This document shows, one piece after another, positions 25,893 to 35,439 of a DNA stretch of 64,000 nt (the stretch's first letter is position 1; each line of letters starts with the position of its first letter). The stretch lies in contig CAVRXO010000003.1 in NCBI GenBank assembly GCA_963725185.1, positions 930,001 to 994,000 of the forward strand. Direction: 5' to 3'. Below the pieces are notes generated by a model. That model searched no databases. It worked only from the letters and a program-made list of their open reading frames with translations, and was not told the DNA's origin. The position numbers and the translations under genes were made by a program. The DNA comes from VAZQ01 sp963725185. Its GTDB lineage: Bacteria > Pseudomonadota > Alphaproteobacteria > Rhizobiales > Xanthobacteraceae.

Positions 25893-26693
25893 CTATCCGC
25901 GCCGTTCGGCCTGCCACACGCCGGAGCAGGTTCCAAGCGAGCCTTGCCCGCGCCAGGTGCCGCTTCCCGTGGTCCGCGACAAGCGGCCCTGACCGTCGGC
26001 CTGTTGACCGGCCCCCGACACGCTGACCCGCACGACCCCGTTGGAGTAAACATGTCCCTGCAGATCGACCGGCCCGCCGCCGTCATAGATCACGTCTCCG
26101 TTGCTGATCCGCACGCCATACCGGTAGGCACGGTCGCAACCGCCGCTTTGAGTCATGATCAGAACGCTCCAGTCGCCGTCAAAGGCGGCGGAAGACGCCG
26201 GGCCGGGTCGCGCGGCAGATCTGGCCGCAACCGCGGGTGGGTTGCTTCGGAGGGGAAGGTTGGCGCGATTGTCGATCCTGCCCGGGCGGTTGCCGCGAAC
26301 CAGGGGTGCAGGCGGCGGCTCGCCGAGGTCGCGCTGCCAGATGGTGCCGCGATCGAATTAAATCGTCATGCCGTCCGCCGAATAAAGCGCGCCCTCGTGC
26401 CAGCTGTCGGCCCAGATATGGCCGGACCAGTCGATCCAGGCGCGCGACGGCTCGCCGGCTTCGTTCAGCAGGTTCAGATTCCATCCGTTCTGGGTGACGA
26501 AGGCAGGCTGCCCCTGCAGGCCTGGCGCGCACACTTGAACGCAACGAAATTGGCCGGAAAGATCGACGCCTTGCGCGGACGCAGCGGTCACAGCCATCGT
26601 CATCCCGAATGCCGCAATCATGGCGAACCCACTCAGTACCTTCATGACACGTCTCCGCTTCGCTTGATCTTGCGACCTATCCAAATACCACAC
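25893..26693 (-). pseudogene. secreted two-domain protein with one nonsense codon
   Basis: It starts MKVLSGFAM with a signal peptide (ends near TAASAQG). The first part (CVQVCAPGLQGQPAFV, WIDWSGHIWADSW, YSADGMTI) stops at a TAA at 26358-26360, where related proteins have Gln (MTIQFDRGT, from memory). The same frame continues FDRGTIWQRDLGE and then a GTWRGQG domain homologous to 25181-25684, to the stop at 25893. CAA to TAA would explain the break. It could also be read as two genes, but the second half lacks its own start and signal. Confidence 0.6.
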
Positions 26694-26840
26694 CTGCCCT
26701 GCCGGCAGAGCATCAGATAGTCAAAGCCTCTGGCTTATTAAAGGTAACCTAAACCGAAACCGAAGCGCGGCCACGGATTCTCGACCTGTGCGGCCTCGAG
26801 TGGGGACCGTTCCAGACTCCGAGGTTGGTACGGTCCCGGC

Positions 26841-26990
26841 TCATGTTGCGGTCAAAGACGCGCGTAAACGCGCTCATGTTGCGTCAAAGACGCGCGTAAA
26901 CGCGCTCATGTTGCGTCAAAGACGCACGTAAACGCGCGTAAACGCGCTTATGTTGCGTCGAAGACGCGCGGAACCGCGCCGATGGCCGGG
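26841..26990. repeat. tandem 32-bp repeat, about four copies
   Basis: The unit TCATGTTGCGTCAAAGACGC plus GCGTAAACGCGC recurs head to tail about four times with small changes, within a TTGTCCCGG-type dispersed element (about 26800-26990). No coding potential is seen. Confidence 0.75.
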
Positions 26991-27006
26991 ACAGATCAAA
27001 GGGAAG

Positions 27007-28242
27007 TCACACGGCCAGATTGCCGAAGCGCGCGAGGTTGCCCTTCTGCTTCTCGTTGCGCGGCGGCAGCTTGAACAACCGCGCCGCGGTGCCGCCCAGG
27101 ATGTTGTGCTTGGCCCTCTCCGACAGGAACGGCAGATCCCAAATGGTGGAGGGCAGATCGAAGTCCCAGTGCGGATAGTCGGAGGCATAGAGCAGCTGGG
27201 TTTCCGCATTGATCATGCGGAAAGTGCATTCGAGCGCCAAGGCATCGACCCGCTCCATGGGCTGCGAGGCGTAATACATCCGCCGCATGTAGTCGCTCGG
27301 CTTGGTCTTCAAGAGCGGATATTCCGAGATGCGCAGCATGTATTCATGGTCGAGCCGCTGCATCAGGAACGGGATCCAGGCGAGCCCGCCCTCGATCCAG
27401 ATCACCGGCAGGCTGGGGAAGCGCTCGTTGAGGCCGTTGGTCACCCAATTGGTGAGATGAAGGATGTTGTAGAAGGGGAAGCCGAGCGCGTGCACCGAGG
27501 CGAAGCGGTTGAGGCTCTTGAACACCGGCTCCCCGATATTGACGGCAGAATGGAAGCAGAGCGCGAGCCCCCGCTCCTCCATGGCCCGGTACACCTTCAT
27601 GTAGGCGTTGTGATAGACCGGCAGGTGCCGCACCGATGTGACCAGGAAGCCGGTGACGTGCTTGCGATCGCCAAACGTTTCCACATGACGCAAAGCCTCG
27701 TCCGGATCGGAGAACGGCAGGCAGAGCATGGAGTAGAAGCGTCCGTCCCCTTCCGGCAGCGCCTTCTCGGTGAGCCAGCGATTGTAGGCCCAGCACAGCT
27801 CGATCTCCATCTCGGGCGAAGGATGCAGGCCGATCGCCAGCAACATGGTCGGGAACAGGCAGGAATAATCGACGCTCATGGCGTCCATCCAGCGCTGGCC
27901 GAGCTGCACGTCGCGCGGCTTGCCGTCCGCGGTCTTTTCCGAGGAGCGCATCGGATAGCGGGTGATGCGCCCGCCCATGTCCTGAAAGCTCACCTGCGTC
28001 GGCATCAGGGTCTGGCGGCCCTTGGCGCGGCCCGCCAGCACCAGCTGCCGCAGCACGTCGTTCTCGATATAGGGCAGGAAATCGTCGTAGCATTCGTTCT
28101 CGTAATGATGGCTGTCGACATCGACGATGAGAACGTCGTCAAGGTGGCGCTCGCGCGCCTGCCTGCTGGCATGGGCGAGCAGCTGTCCGGTATTGAGCTC
28201 CTCGACGCTGACGCGGCGGCCCCGATCGGCAAGCAGGTCCAT
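27007..28242 (-). CDS. amidohydrolase-family metal-dependent hydrolase
   Basis: A 411-residue cytosolic protein of the amidohydrolase_2 (ACMSD-like) group. VDVDSHHYE (about 40-48) is the N-terminal metal site, in place of the usual DxHxH. Later family positions: LCFHSAVNIGEP (His, about 230), NWVTNGLNERFPSLPVIWIEGGLAW, and ASDYPHWDFDLP (Asp, about 360). Such enzymes decarboxylate or hydrolyse aromatic and related acids; the substrate is unknown. The start at 28242 is taken as given; an upstream region of 300 bp has no gene. Confidence 0.87.
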   Translation of the reverse strand: MDLLADRGRRVSVEELNTGQLLAHASRQARERHLDDVLIVDVDSHHYENECYDDFLPYIENDVLRQLVLAGRAKGRQTLMPTQVSFQDMGGRITRYPMRSSEKTADGKPRDVQLGQRWMDAMSVDYSCLFPTMLLAIGLHPSPEMEIELCWAYNRWLTEKALPEGDGRFYSMLCLPFSDPDEALRHVETFGDRKHVTGFLVTSVRHLPVYHNAYMKVYRAMEERGLALCFHSAVNIGEPVFKSLNRFASVHALGFPFYNILHLTNWVTNGLNERFPSLPVIWIEGGLAWIPFLMQRLDHEYMLRISEYPLLKTKPSDYMRRMYYASQPMERVDALALECTFRMINAETQLLYASDYPHWDFDLPSTIWDLPFLSERAKHNILGGTAARLFKLPPRNEKQKGNLARFGNLAV

Positions 28243-28462
28243 GGTGTTCTCCCGTCGGATTCACGTCTCGGGTTGAACTCTGCGAAAGCCATCGGGGCGA
28301 ATAGCGAGTGGCGAATAGTTCAGCCGTGATGGGTTCCGCACGAGACTTGAGCCATCCTACGCGCTCTGTGGGGTTGCCGCCAATTTGGGCAACGCGCATA
28401 AGGCGTCACCTCACCCAGCCTTGGCAGCCTCCACGGATATGGCCGCTTAATAATTTTAGTTA

Positions 28463-28491
28463 TTGACTCTGATAATCAATATTATTATATT
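28463..28491 (+). promoter_or_regulatory. sigma70-like promoter
   Basis: TTGACT at 28463-28468, a 17-nt spacer and TATATT at 28486-28491 in an AT-rich patch, about 50 nt before the start of the 28540 gene. It is the clearest -35/-10 pair in the window. The overlapping TTGA...TCAA dyad may be an operator. Confidence 0.65.
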
Positions 28492-28539
28492 GCTCCTGAG
28501 AATTCGGAAAAACCTCGGACTTCAGGCGCGAGGGACCAG

Positions 28540-28971
28540 ATGGCCGATCGGCACGAGATGGATGGATTGGTTGAGGTTGAGAGCCCCGGCACCGGAAATC
28601 GCGATCGACGCCGCCCCGGCAGCGATATCGCCAGGGCGCACGCCGATTTCGTCATGGCGCTCGCAGCCCGCAAGCCTTGCCCGATCGCGATTGACCCCAC
28701 GCCCGAGGATTTCACCGCGCGCGCGATCTGCTGCGAGGCCCTGCTCGACCGGGTGAAGGCTCACCTCACCGCCCTGATCGAGGACGCGGCGCAGAACGAT
28801 TCCGGCCGCCTGATCCGCGACGCCGAGCTCACGGCCTCGATCGACGCCCATCTCACCGATCTCAAGAGCGACATCACCGGCACGCTCGACCAGGTCGCCG
28901 AGCGCATCCTTGACGAACGCTACGACGGCTGCCCGCGCGGACCCTTCTACCGCCGGCGGAAGAGCGTGTGA
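28540..28971 (+). CDS. hypothetical protein
   Basis: A 143-residue, mostly helical, acidic protein with no signal or membrane segment. Hydrophobic positions repeat in ARAHADFVMALAARK, CCEALLDRVKAHLTALI and DLKSDITGTLDQVAERIL, suggesting coiled helices. GAGGG precedes the ATG, and a good promoter lies upstream. The stop codon is inside a dispersed repeat that starts at 28961. No family recognised. Confidence 0.6.
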   Translation: MADRHEMDGLVEVESPGTGNRDRRRPGSDIARAHADFVMALAARKPCPIAIDPTPEDFTARAICCEALLDRVKAHLTALIEDAAQNDSGRLIRDAELTASIDAHLTDLKSDITGTLDQVAERILDERYDGCPRGPFYRRRKSV

Positions 28972-29113
28972 AGGAATTGCCAGATCCGCTCATTCCCGCC
29001 CCCGCTTTCGCGAGGGTAAACTCCCGCGGGAAGCCAGACTTTGCCAAACTGCATGGACGTTCAATAGAGCAAAGACTTAATTCCCCGCGTCCGCGGGGAC
29101 GAGCGGGTGGAGA
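28961..29113. repeat. dispersed palindrome-rich repeat
   Basis: Diverged copy of 24525-24655, sharing GAGCGTGTGAAGGAATTGC and the CCCCGC...GCGGGG hairpins. It supplies the stop codon of the upstream gene. Confidence 0.65.
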
Positions 29114-29366
29114 AACGTCACACATCAGTCTTCTTCACACCCTAGTAAGCCGCGATCCAGCTCTTAAGGTATTTTGCGCAGCGACTGAACTCCCGCGGGA
29201 GTTTACCCTCGCGAAAGCGGGGACAGGAATGAGCGGATGTGATGAGCCCCTCGCACTTCGCCGCGCGCGATACTGCAAACGCGCTGAGGCCGGTTCCCTG
29301 CTTTCGCCGCGTCAGGAGAGTGATAGACTGCTCCTTCAAGAGCAAGAACCAACGCGGAGGAAGGCC

Positions 29367-31104
29367 ATGACCACCCGTACCACCAATCACGCCCGCTTGC
29401 GGCACGTTCTGTTGGCCACCGCCCTGCTGGTGGCGTCACCCACCTTCGCCGCCGAGGTCACGCCGGAGCGGCTCGCCAATGCCGACAAGGAGCCGCAGAA
29501 CTGGCTGATGAACCATCGCACCTATGATGCGCAGCGCTATTCGCCGCTCGACAAGATCAACACGCGGCAACGTGAAGAACCTCAAGCTCGCCTATGCGGT
29601 GGCGATCGGCGGCACCTCGATCGGCGAGAACCTGCAGTCGACCCCGCTGGTCGAGGACGGCTTCCTCTACGTCGTCGACCTATGGGGCATCGTCTACAAG
29701 ATCGACGTCCGCTCGGGCGACAGCGGCCGCATCGTCTGGCGCATGGATCCCAAGCAGGAGAAAGTCGCCGCTGTCCAACCGCGGCGTCGCGCTGTGGGGC
29801 AATCTTCGTCGTCTCGGTCGCGAGCTATCCGGCGCGCGTCATCGCCACCGACAAGGAGACCGGCAAGGTCGCCTGGGAAACCAATATCGACGACGGCCAG
29901 GTCGATCTGCAGCTCACCGCCGCGCCGCTCGCGGTCAAGGACAAGATCGTGGTCGGCGCCGCCGGCGGCGATCGCGGCGTGCGCGATTTCATCGCCGGCG
30001 CTCGACGCCACGACCGGCAAGCTCGCGTGGCGCAAATACGTGGTACCGGCGCCGGGCGAGCCCGGCAGCGAGACCTGGAAGGACAAGCAACAACGCCTGG
30101 CAGACCGGCGGCGGCGCCATGTGGGTGACCGGCTCCTACGACGTCGCCATCCAACCAGGTGCTCTGGGGCACCGGCAATCCGGTGCCGATGTTCGACCCG
30201 TACTACCGGCCGGGCGACAATCTCTACACCGACAGCCTGATCTCGTGGGATCCCGACACCGGCAAGATGAACTGGTACTTCCAGTACCTGCCGGGCGACA
30301 TGTGGGATTACGACGAGGAAGGCACCCACATCCTGATCGACGGCGAGATCGACGGGCAGACGCACAAGCTGGTGACCCATTCGGCCCGCAACGGCTTTCT
30401 CTACACGTTCGAGCGCACCAACGGCCAGACCGGTGCTGGCCAAGCCCTATCTGGACAAGATCACCTGGACCAAAGGCATCGACCAGAAGACCGGCAAGCC
30501 GGTCGATTACGATCCCGAGCAAGGATCATGCAGGTCTATTCCGGGCATGCAGAACCAGACCCTGGCGGACCGCACCAAGAAGCTGTGCCCGTCGATGTCG
30601 GGCGGCAACAATTTCTGGCCGTCCTCCTACAGCCCGAAAACCAAGCTCATGTACATCCCGCGCGATGACCTCCTGCAACGAGGTGACGCTCGATCCGAGC
30701 CTCTCCAGCAAGGCGGGCGACTGGAAGGGCGCCACGTTTCGGCATATCGAACGCAACGAGAGCGACCTGATCGCCGCCGATCCCTTGACTGGCGAGATCA
30801 AGCAACGGATCGCACGTCCCCTACCCCAACAACAGCGGCGCGCTCTCGACCGCCGGCGGGCTCGTGTTCACCGGCTTCACCGACGGAACCTTCGCGGCCT
30901 ACGACGACACCACGCTGGAGCAGATCTGGAAGATCAATGTCGGCACCGGCTTCAATGGCTCCGCCGATGACCTTCGAGGTCGGCGGCAAGCAATATGTCG
31001 CGATCCTCTCGGGGCTCAGCCGCATCTCGCTGCGGGCGCTGAGCTTCACGCCCGAGCTGCAGGAGCAGCGCAACCAGACCATGCTGTGGGTGTTCGCGCT
31101 GTAG
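29367..31104 (+). pseudogene. PQQ-dependent dehydrogenase, about a dozen frameshifts
   Basis: A quinoprotein alcohol-dehydrogenase-type beta-propeller with a signal peptide (SPTFAAE) and the N-terminal NWLMNHRTYDAQRYSPLDKI. Recognisable blocks then alternate between frames: VKNLKLAYAVAIGG, FVVSVASYPARVIATDKETG, AWQTGGGAMWVTGSYD, LWGTGNPVPMFDPYYRPGD, NGFLYTFERTNGQ, NNFWPSSYSP, PNNSGALSTAGGLVFTGFTDG and MTFEVGGKQYVAIL. Nearly every break is explained by one extra base (for example AAG-c-AAC, CTC-c-TGC, AAT-g-GCT). Length 1,738 nt minus 13 is 1,725, a multiple of three (574 residues), normal for the family. The product would oxidise alcohols or sugars in the periplasm. Confidence 0.85.
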
Positions 31105-31717
31105 GCAACACGAATCGCGCCAGTAGAGCGCTGACGGCAAGCGGAGCGCAATCCGATACCGTCGTGCGGAGTGTCTGTCGTTCCATTGCCGATGGCCCGC
31201 GCACAAGCAGGCCGGCGTGATGGTATCGGAATGCGATGACGTGCAATAAGAGTCGATCGATTTGTTGTAGATCGGCCACATGATGAAGGAATCGTGCCCG
31301 GGCTCCGGCATTCACCCGACTTGCCTCAAGGGATTGCCGGATATCGTTGGCGGTCAGCTGCTGTCTTAATCGGCGTCGCGGCGACGTCATGGCCCTATCT
31401 ATGATGGCGCCCGCGACCGAGCGTCCCCGACAACTGCTCGTGGCCGAGCAGCAGGGGAGCGGACCACTCCGGTCGCGGGCCGATGCCATCCTGACGTCGC
31501 CGCTCCCCTCCTCCAGGCAAAACTGATGTGTTCACACGCTCCCTCGCGGGTATGAGCGGATGAGGCAATGCCTCACCGGCGCCAAAGCGGGAGCGTCCCG
31601 CGCAGCCGCGTGAGAGCGTCGCACGCGGCTCCAATCCGCCCGCAAACTCCGCGCCCGGTGGTATAAGACTGCAGCGAGCCGGATCGGCCGAGGACGCGAA
31701 GAACGAGGGACCGGGAG
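31105..31717. other. 613-bp gap, no gene seen
   Basis: No coding signal is convincing on either strand. A piece of the 24525/28961 repeat family (GTGTTCACACGCTCCCTCGCG) is at about 31511-31562. Confidence 0.5.
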
Positions 31718-32851
31718 ATGGCGCCAATTCGGGGTCAATGTCGGGGTCAAAGTCGAGATCAAAGCCGGCAGGATACGCACTCCCTCCGGACCTTCATCAG
31801 TGTGGCGTCGGCTCGTGCGGCCTTCGGTGCGGCCGTTGCGGGTGCGGCCCTGCTTGGCGTCACCCTGTTGGGCACCGCCGGGACCGCCAGAGCGGACTCG
31901 GTGTCCGATTTCTATGCCGGCAAGACTTTGTCGCTCCTGGCCGGCTTCCCGCCTGGCGGCGGCTACGACACCTATGTGCGGGTGCTGGCGCACCACTACG
32001 GCAGGTTCATCCCGGGTCATCCCGCGGTGGTCCCCTCCAACATGCCCGGCGCCGGCTCGCTGCTCGCCGCCAACTATCTCTACGCCAAAGCCCCCAATGA
32101 CGGGCTGACGCTCGCCATGTTCGCCGCCTCGGCCGCCATGGAGCCCCTGCTGGGCAACAAATCGGCATTGTTCGACGCCACCAAGTTCAGCTGGATCGGC
32201 AGCATGTCGCAGGACATCGCCTATTGCGGGGTGTGGCAGGGCCCGGGCACCCCCGCGACGTTCGACGAGATGATGACCAAGGAGACGATCTTCGGAGGCG
32301 GCGCCACCTCGGCGATCACCTTCCAGCATCCGATGGTGCTCAAGAACGTGCTGGGCGCCAAAATCCGGGTCATTCCAGGTTATCCGGGAACGCGCGAGGT
32401 CAATCTGGCGATGCATCGCGGCGAGGTGAACGGCACCTGCGGCCTCTATTCCTCGACCATCAAGGCCACGTTCCGGGACGAAGTGGCCAGCGGCCAACTG
32501 AAGCCGGTCGTTCAGATGGGCAACAAAAAGTCGGACGAATATGGCAACGTGCCGAGCGTGTTCGACTATGCCAAGACCGACATGGACCGCGCGGTGCTCG
32601 ACGTGCATTTCAAGCAGCTGCTGCTTGGTCGCGCGCTCGCCGGACCGCCGGGAATTCCCCCCGACCGGCTGAAAGCGTTGCGTGACGCACTGGTCGCCAC
32701 CATGAAGGACAAGGATTTTCTCGCGGAGGCCGACAAGATCGGGCTCGATATCGATCCGGCCTCGGCCGAAGAGGTGGAGCAGCTCTTGACCCGATTTGCC
32801 GCCTATCCGCCGGAGGTCTTCCGCAAGGCACAGGAAGCCATCGGCCGCTGA
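31718..32851 (+). CDS. TTT-family tricarboxylate-type binding protein
   Basis: A 377-residue periplasmic binding protein of the Bug/TctC type. A long N-terminus with a hydrophobic signal (AAFGAAVAGAALLGVTLLG, cut near TARAD at about 58) is followed by FYAGKTLSLLAGFPPGGGYDTYVRVLA and VPSNMPGAGSLLAANYLY, the conserved ligand-loop motifs (PGGGxD and PGAGG-like). GARIRVIPGYPG-type strand and LPPDRxxALRxA-like C-terminal motif are also present. Carboxylate ligands are usual. No TctA/TctB permease genes are adjacent, as is common for this family. The start may lie later than 31718. Confidence 0.85.
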   Translation: MAPIRGQCRGQSRDQSRQDTHSLRTFISVASARAAFGAAVAGAALLGVTLLGTAGTARADSVSDFYAGKTLSLLAGFPPGGGYDTYVRVLAHHYGRFIPGHPAVVPSNMPGAGSLLAANYLYAKAPNDGLTLAMFAASAAMEPLLGNKSALFDATKFSWIGSMSQDIAYCGVWQGPGTPATFDEMMTKETIFGGGATSAITFQHPMVLKNVLGAKIRVIPGYPGTREVNLAMHRGEVNGTCGLYSSTIKATFRDEVASGQLKPVVQMGNKKSDEYGNVPSVFDYAKTDMDRAVLDVHFKQLLLGRALAGPPGIPPDRLKALRDALVATMKDKDFLAEADKIGLDIDPASAEEVEQLLTRFAAYPPEVFRKAQEAIGR

Positions 32852-33193
32852 GCGGCGGCTTGCGAATGCCCGCCCGCCCCTCCAATTACCTAGAGCAGAG
32901 CACGCCGGCGTCCAAAGTTCGACTCAGTTGCTCTTTAGAACACGATCGCTCCATGTGCCGAGGAAAATTGTAATTTTCGATTCCCGATCCCGTAAGGTGT
33001 GCGCGGCTTCCGAGATGGAATTAAATTCTCCGCAGCTTGACGAAAAGGCCACAAACCTTCGCGAGTGGGTTCAGCCATAGGAAATCGGAGCATTTTCTTC
33101 CGCCATCATGGCCATTAGTGCCGCGTTGTCCTATGATGCTGGATAATAGTGCGGCGCGCGCGAGCCGCGCCCTCGGAGACGAGATTAGCTTCC
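32852..33193. other. 342-bp gap, no gene seen
   Basis: No convincing gene, terminator or repeat. It should hold the promoter of the permease gene that follows. Confidence 0.4.
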
Positions 33194-34030
33194 ATGCAGT
33201 TTATCGACCCGCTCTATTCGATCTCGGGATTCGCCGTCGGCTTCCTGGTCGGCATGACGGGCGTAGGGGGCGGCTCGCTCATGACGCCGCTCTTGATCCT
33301 GCTGTTCGGCATCCATCCCGCGACCGCGGTCGGCACCGACTTGCTTTACGCCGCGGCCACCAAGGCAGGCGGCAGCGCGGTGCACGGATGGGCGCGCAGC
33401 ATCCATTGGCCGGTGGTGGCCCGGTTGGCGTGCGGCAGCTTGCCGGCCAGCATTTTGACACTCACGGTTCTGTGGCGCCTGAACCTCAGCGGCGAGGTCA
33501 CGCGCAGCCTGATCAACCTCGTGCTCTGCGGCGCGCTGTCCTTGACCGCGCTGGCCCTCATCTTCCGCAACGCCATCATGAACCGCTATCGCCATCGATT
33601 CGATCGGCTCAGCGACGCCGCTACCTCGCGCATCACCGTCCTGGTCGGGGCCGCTCTCGGCGTGATCGTCTCGATCTCCTCGGTCGGGGCCGGCGCCGTC
33701 GGGGTGACGGCCCTGCTGCTGCTCTATCCACGGCTGCCGATGGCGCGCATCGTCGGTTCCGACATCGCCCATGCGGTGCCGCTGACGCTGGTGGCCGGCA
33801 CCGCGCACTGGATGACGGGTGCGGTCGATTGGCACCTCATGGGCTCGCTGCTGGTGGGCTCGCTCCCCGGAATCCTGATCGGCAGCTACTCGGCCATCCG
33901 CGTGCCGGAGACGGCGCTACGCCTGGTCCTTGCAACAACACTCATCCTGGTGGCGGCCAAGCTCGCCGTCGATGAATGGAACGCGCCGTCGTCCGTGCTG
34001 ACGGCCTACACCAAACGGGCACCCCATTGA
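33194..34030 (+). CDS. TauE/SafE-family membrane permease
   Basis: A 278-residue protein with about eight membrane segments. The two family repeats begin GFAVGFLVGMTGVGGGSLMTP (about 10-30) and VLVGAALGVIVSISSVGAGAVG (about 155-175). Start ATG at 33194 (MQFIDPLYSISG) fits homologues; the open frame starts 45 nt earlier without a site. It is not closely similar to the TauE at 18127. Substrate unknown. The desaturase gene follows after 32 nt and may be co-transcribed. Confidence 0.88.
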   Translation: MQFIDPLYSISGFAVGFLVGMTGVGGGSLMTPLLILLFGIHPATAVGTDLLYAAATKAGGSAVHGWARSIHWPVVARLACGSLPASILTLTVLWRLNLSGEVTRSLINLVLCGALSLTALALIFRNAIMNRYRHRFDRLSDAATSRITVLVGAALGVIVSISSVGAGAVGVTALLLLYPRLPMARIVGSDIAHAVPLTLVAGTAHWMTGAVDWHLMGSLLVGSLPGILIGSYSAIRVPETALRLVLATTLILVAAKLAVDEWNAPSSVLTAYTKRAPH

Positions 34031-34062
34031 ATTTGCCCACGGACTTGGGATCGAGGATCATT

Positions 34063-35316
34063 ATGAACGACCTGAATGACGACCTGCAGACCGGCGCGGC
34101 GGCGGATCCGACAGATTTGCAGACCGGCTTGAGGATCGAGCCGCGCGCTCCGGTTACAGGACGCGACGGCGGCGACGACCAGGACGATATCGTCTATCCG
34201 TCGGCCATTCCCTTCGTGCTGGTACATCTGGCCTGCTTCGCCGCCATCTGGACCGGCATCACCTGGCAATCGGTCGCCATTTGCGCCGCGCTCTACTGGC
34301 TGCGCATCTTCTCCATCGGGGCCGGTTATCACCGCTATTTCTCGCACCGCGCCTACTCCACCAGCCGCGCCTTCCAACTGCTGCTCGCGCTCGGCGCCCA
34401 GAGCACGGCGCAGAAGAGCGTGCTCTGGTGGGCGACCCAGCACCGGCACCATCATCTGCACTCCGATACCGAGCGCGATCTGCATTCGCCGCGCCAAAAG
34501 GGCTTCTGGTACAGCCATGTCGGCTGGATCTTCGCCCGCCGGCAGAATTCTCTCGACCTGACCAGGATCGCCGATTTCGCCAAGTTCCCCGAGCTGATGT
34601 GGCTGCACCGGTTCGAGCTGTCGCCCGCGGTCGCGCTGGCGGTCATCTGCTATCTGCTGGCCGGCTGGTCCGGGCTGGTGGTCGGATTCTTCTGGAGCAC
34701 GGTCCTGGTGTTCCACGCCACCTTCTGCATCAACTCGCTGGCGCACGTGCACGGCCGCAAGCGCTACGTGACCGGCGACGATTCCCGCAACAACTGGTTC
34801 CTGGCGCTCTTCACCATGGGCGAGGGCTGGCACAACAATCATCATGCCTATCAGAGCAGCGTGCGGCAGGGTTTCAAGTGGTGGGAATACGATCTCACCT
34901 ATTACGTGCTTAAGCTCCTATCTTGGATCCGGGTGGTCTGGGACCTCAAGACGCCGCCGCCGGCGGTGGTGCGCAACGAGCACGGGCTCGGATCGCGGGT
35001 GATCGGCCGCGCAGCCGCCCAGTTGGCGGAGAGCTTCAATACGGATCGCATCGCGGCGGCGGTCAGCTCGGCCCTGGAAGGCTCGAGCCTCACCGCCCTC
35101 CTGGAACGGCTCTCGGCCGCGCAGCATCGCGCCGCCGACGTGCTGGTGGGCCTGTCATTGCCCCACCTGCCGACCCGCGAGGAGGTGCTGGCGCGGGCCA
35201 CCACGATGTTCGCCCGCACGCGCTCGATGGACGACATCGTAGAGCGCGCCTATGCGCTCATGCTCGACTCGATTGCGGCCCGGCTCTGCGGCACCGCGGC
35301 GCTCGCCACCGCGTAA
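34063..35316 (+). CDS. delta-9-type acyl-CoA/acyl-lipid desaturase
   Basis: A 417-residue membrane-bound di-iron desaturase. ATG at 34063 with GAGG upstream. The three histidine boxes are intact: HRYFSHR (about 90), HRHHHLH (about 126) and HNNHHAY (about 255), with membrane spans between. SVRQGFKWWEYDLTYYVLKLLSW closes the catalytic part. A further 110 residues, helical and without membrane spans, follow; many bacterial homologues end sooner. It introduces a double bond in fatty acyl chains using O2 and an electron donor. Confidence 0.92.
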   Translation: MNDLNDDLQTGAAADPTDLQTGLRIEPRAPVTGRDGGDDQDDIVYPSAIPFVLVHLACFAAIWTGITWQSVAICAALYWLRIFSIGAGYHRYFSHRAYSTSRAFQLLLALGAQSTAQKSVLWWATQHRHHHLHSDTERDLHSPRQKGFWYSHVGWIFARRQNSLDLTRIADFAKFPELMWLHRFELSPAVALAVICYLLAGWSGLVVGFFWSTVLVFHATFCINSLAHVHGRKRYVTGDDSRNNWFLALFTMGEGWHNNHHAYQSSVRQGFKWWEYDLTYYVLKLLSWIRVVWDLKTPPPAVVRNEHGLGSRVIGRAAAQLAESFNTDRIAAAVSSALEGSSLTALLERLSAAQHRAADVLVGLSLPHLPTREEVLARATTMFARTRSMDDIVERAYALMLDSIAARLCGTAALATA

Positions 35317-35317
35317 C

Positions 35318-35424
35318 CCGGATGGAGCGCACCAGGGCGTTTACGCCCGTCTTCGCGGGCTATGCGCAATCCGGGAACTGCCGCTCCCGCATTGCGCTCC
35401 GCTTCATGCGGGCTACGATTTGAA
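35318..35424. repeat. dispersed palindromic element (CATGCGGGCTACGA type)
   Basis: It begins AACCCGGATGGAGCGCACCA and ends GCTTCATGCGGGCTACGA, with GGGCGTTTACGCCCGTCTTC inside. Related ends occur at about 4190-4262 and 57811-57905. Confidence 0.5.
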
Positions 35425-35439
35425 GCTGGCGCGCGTCGA

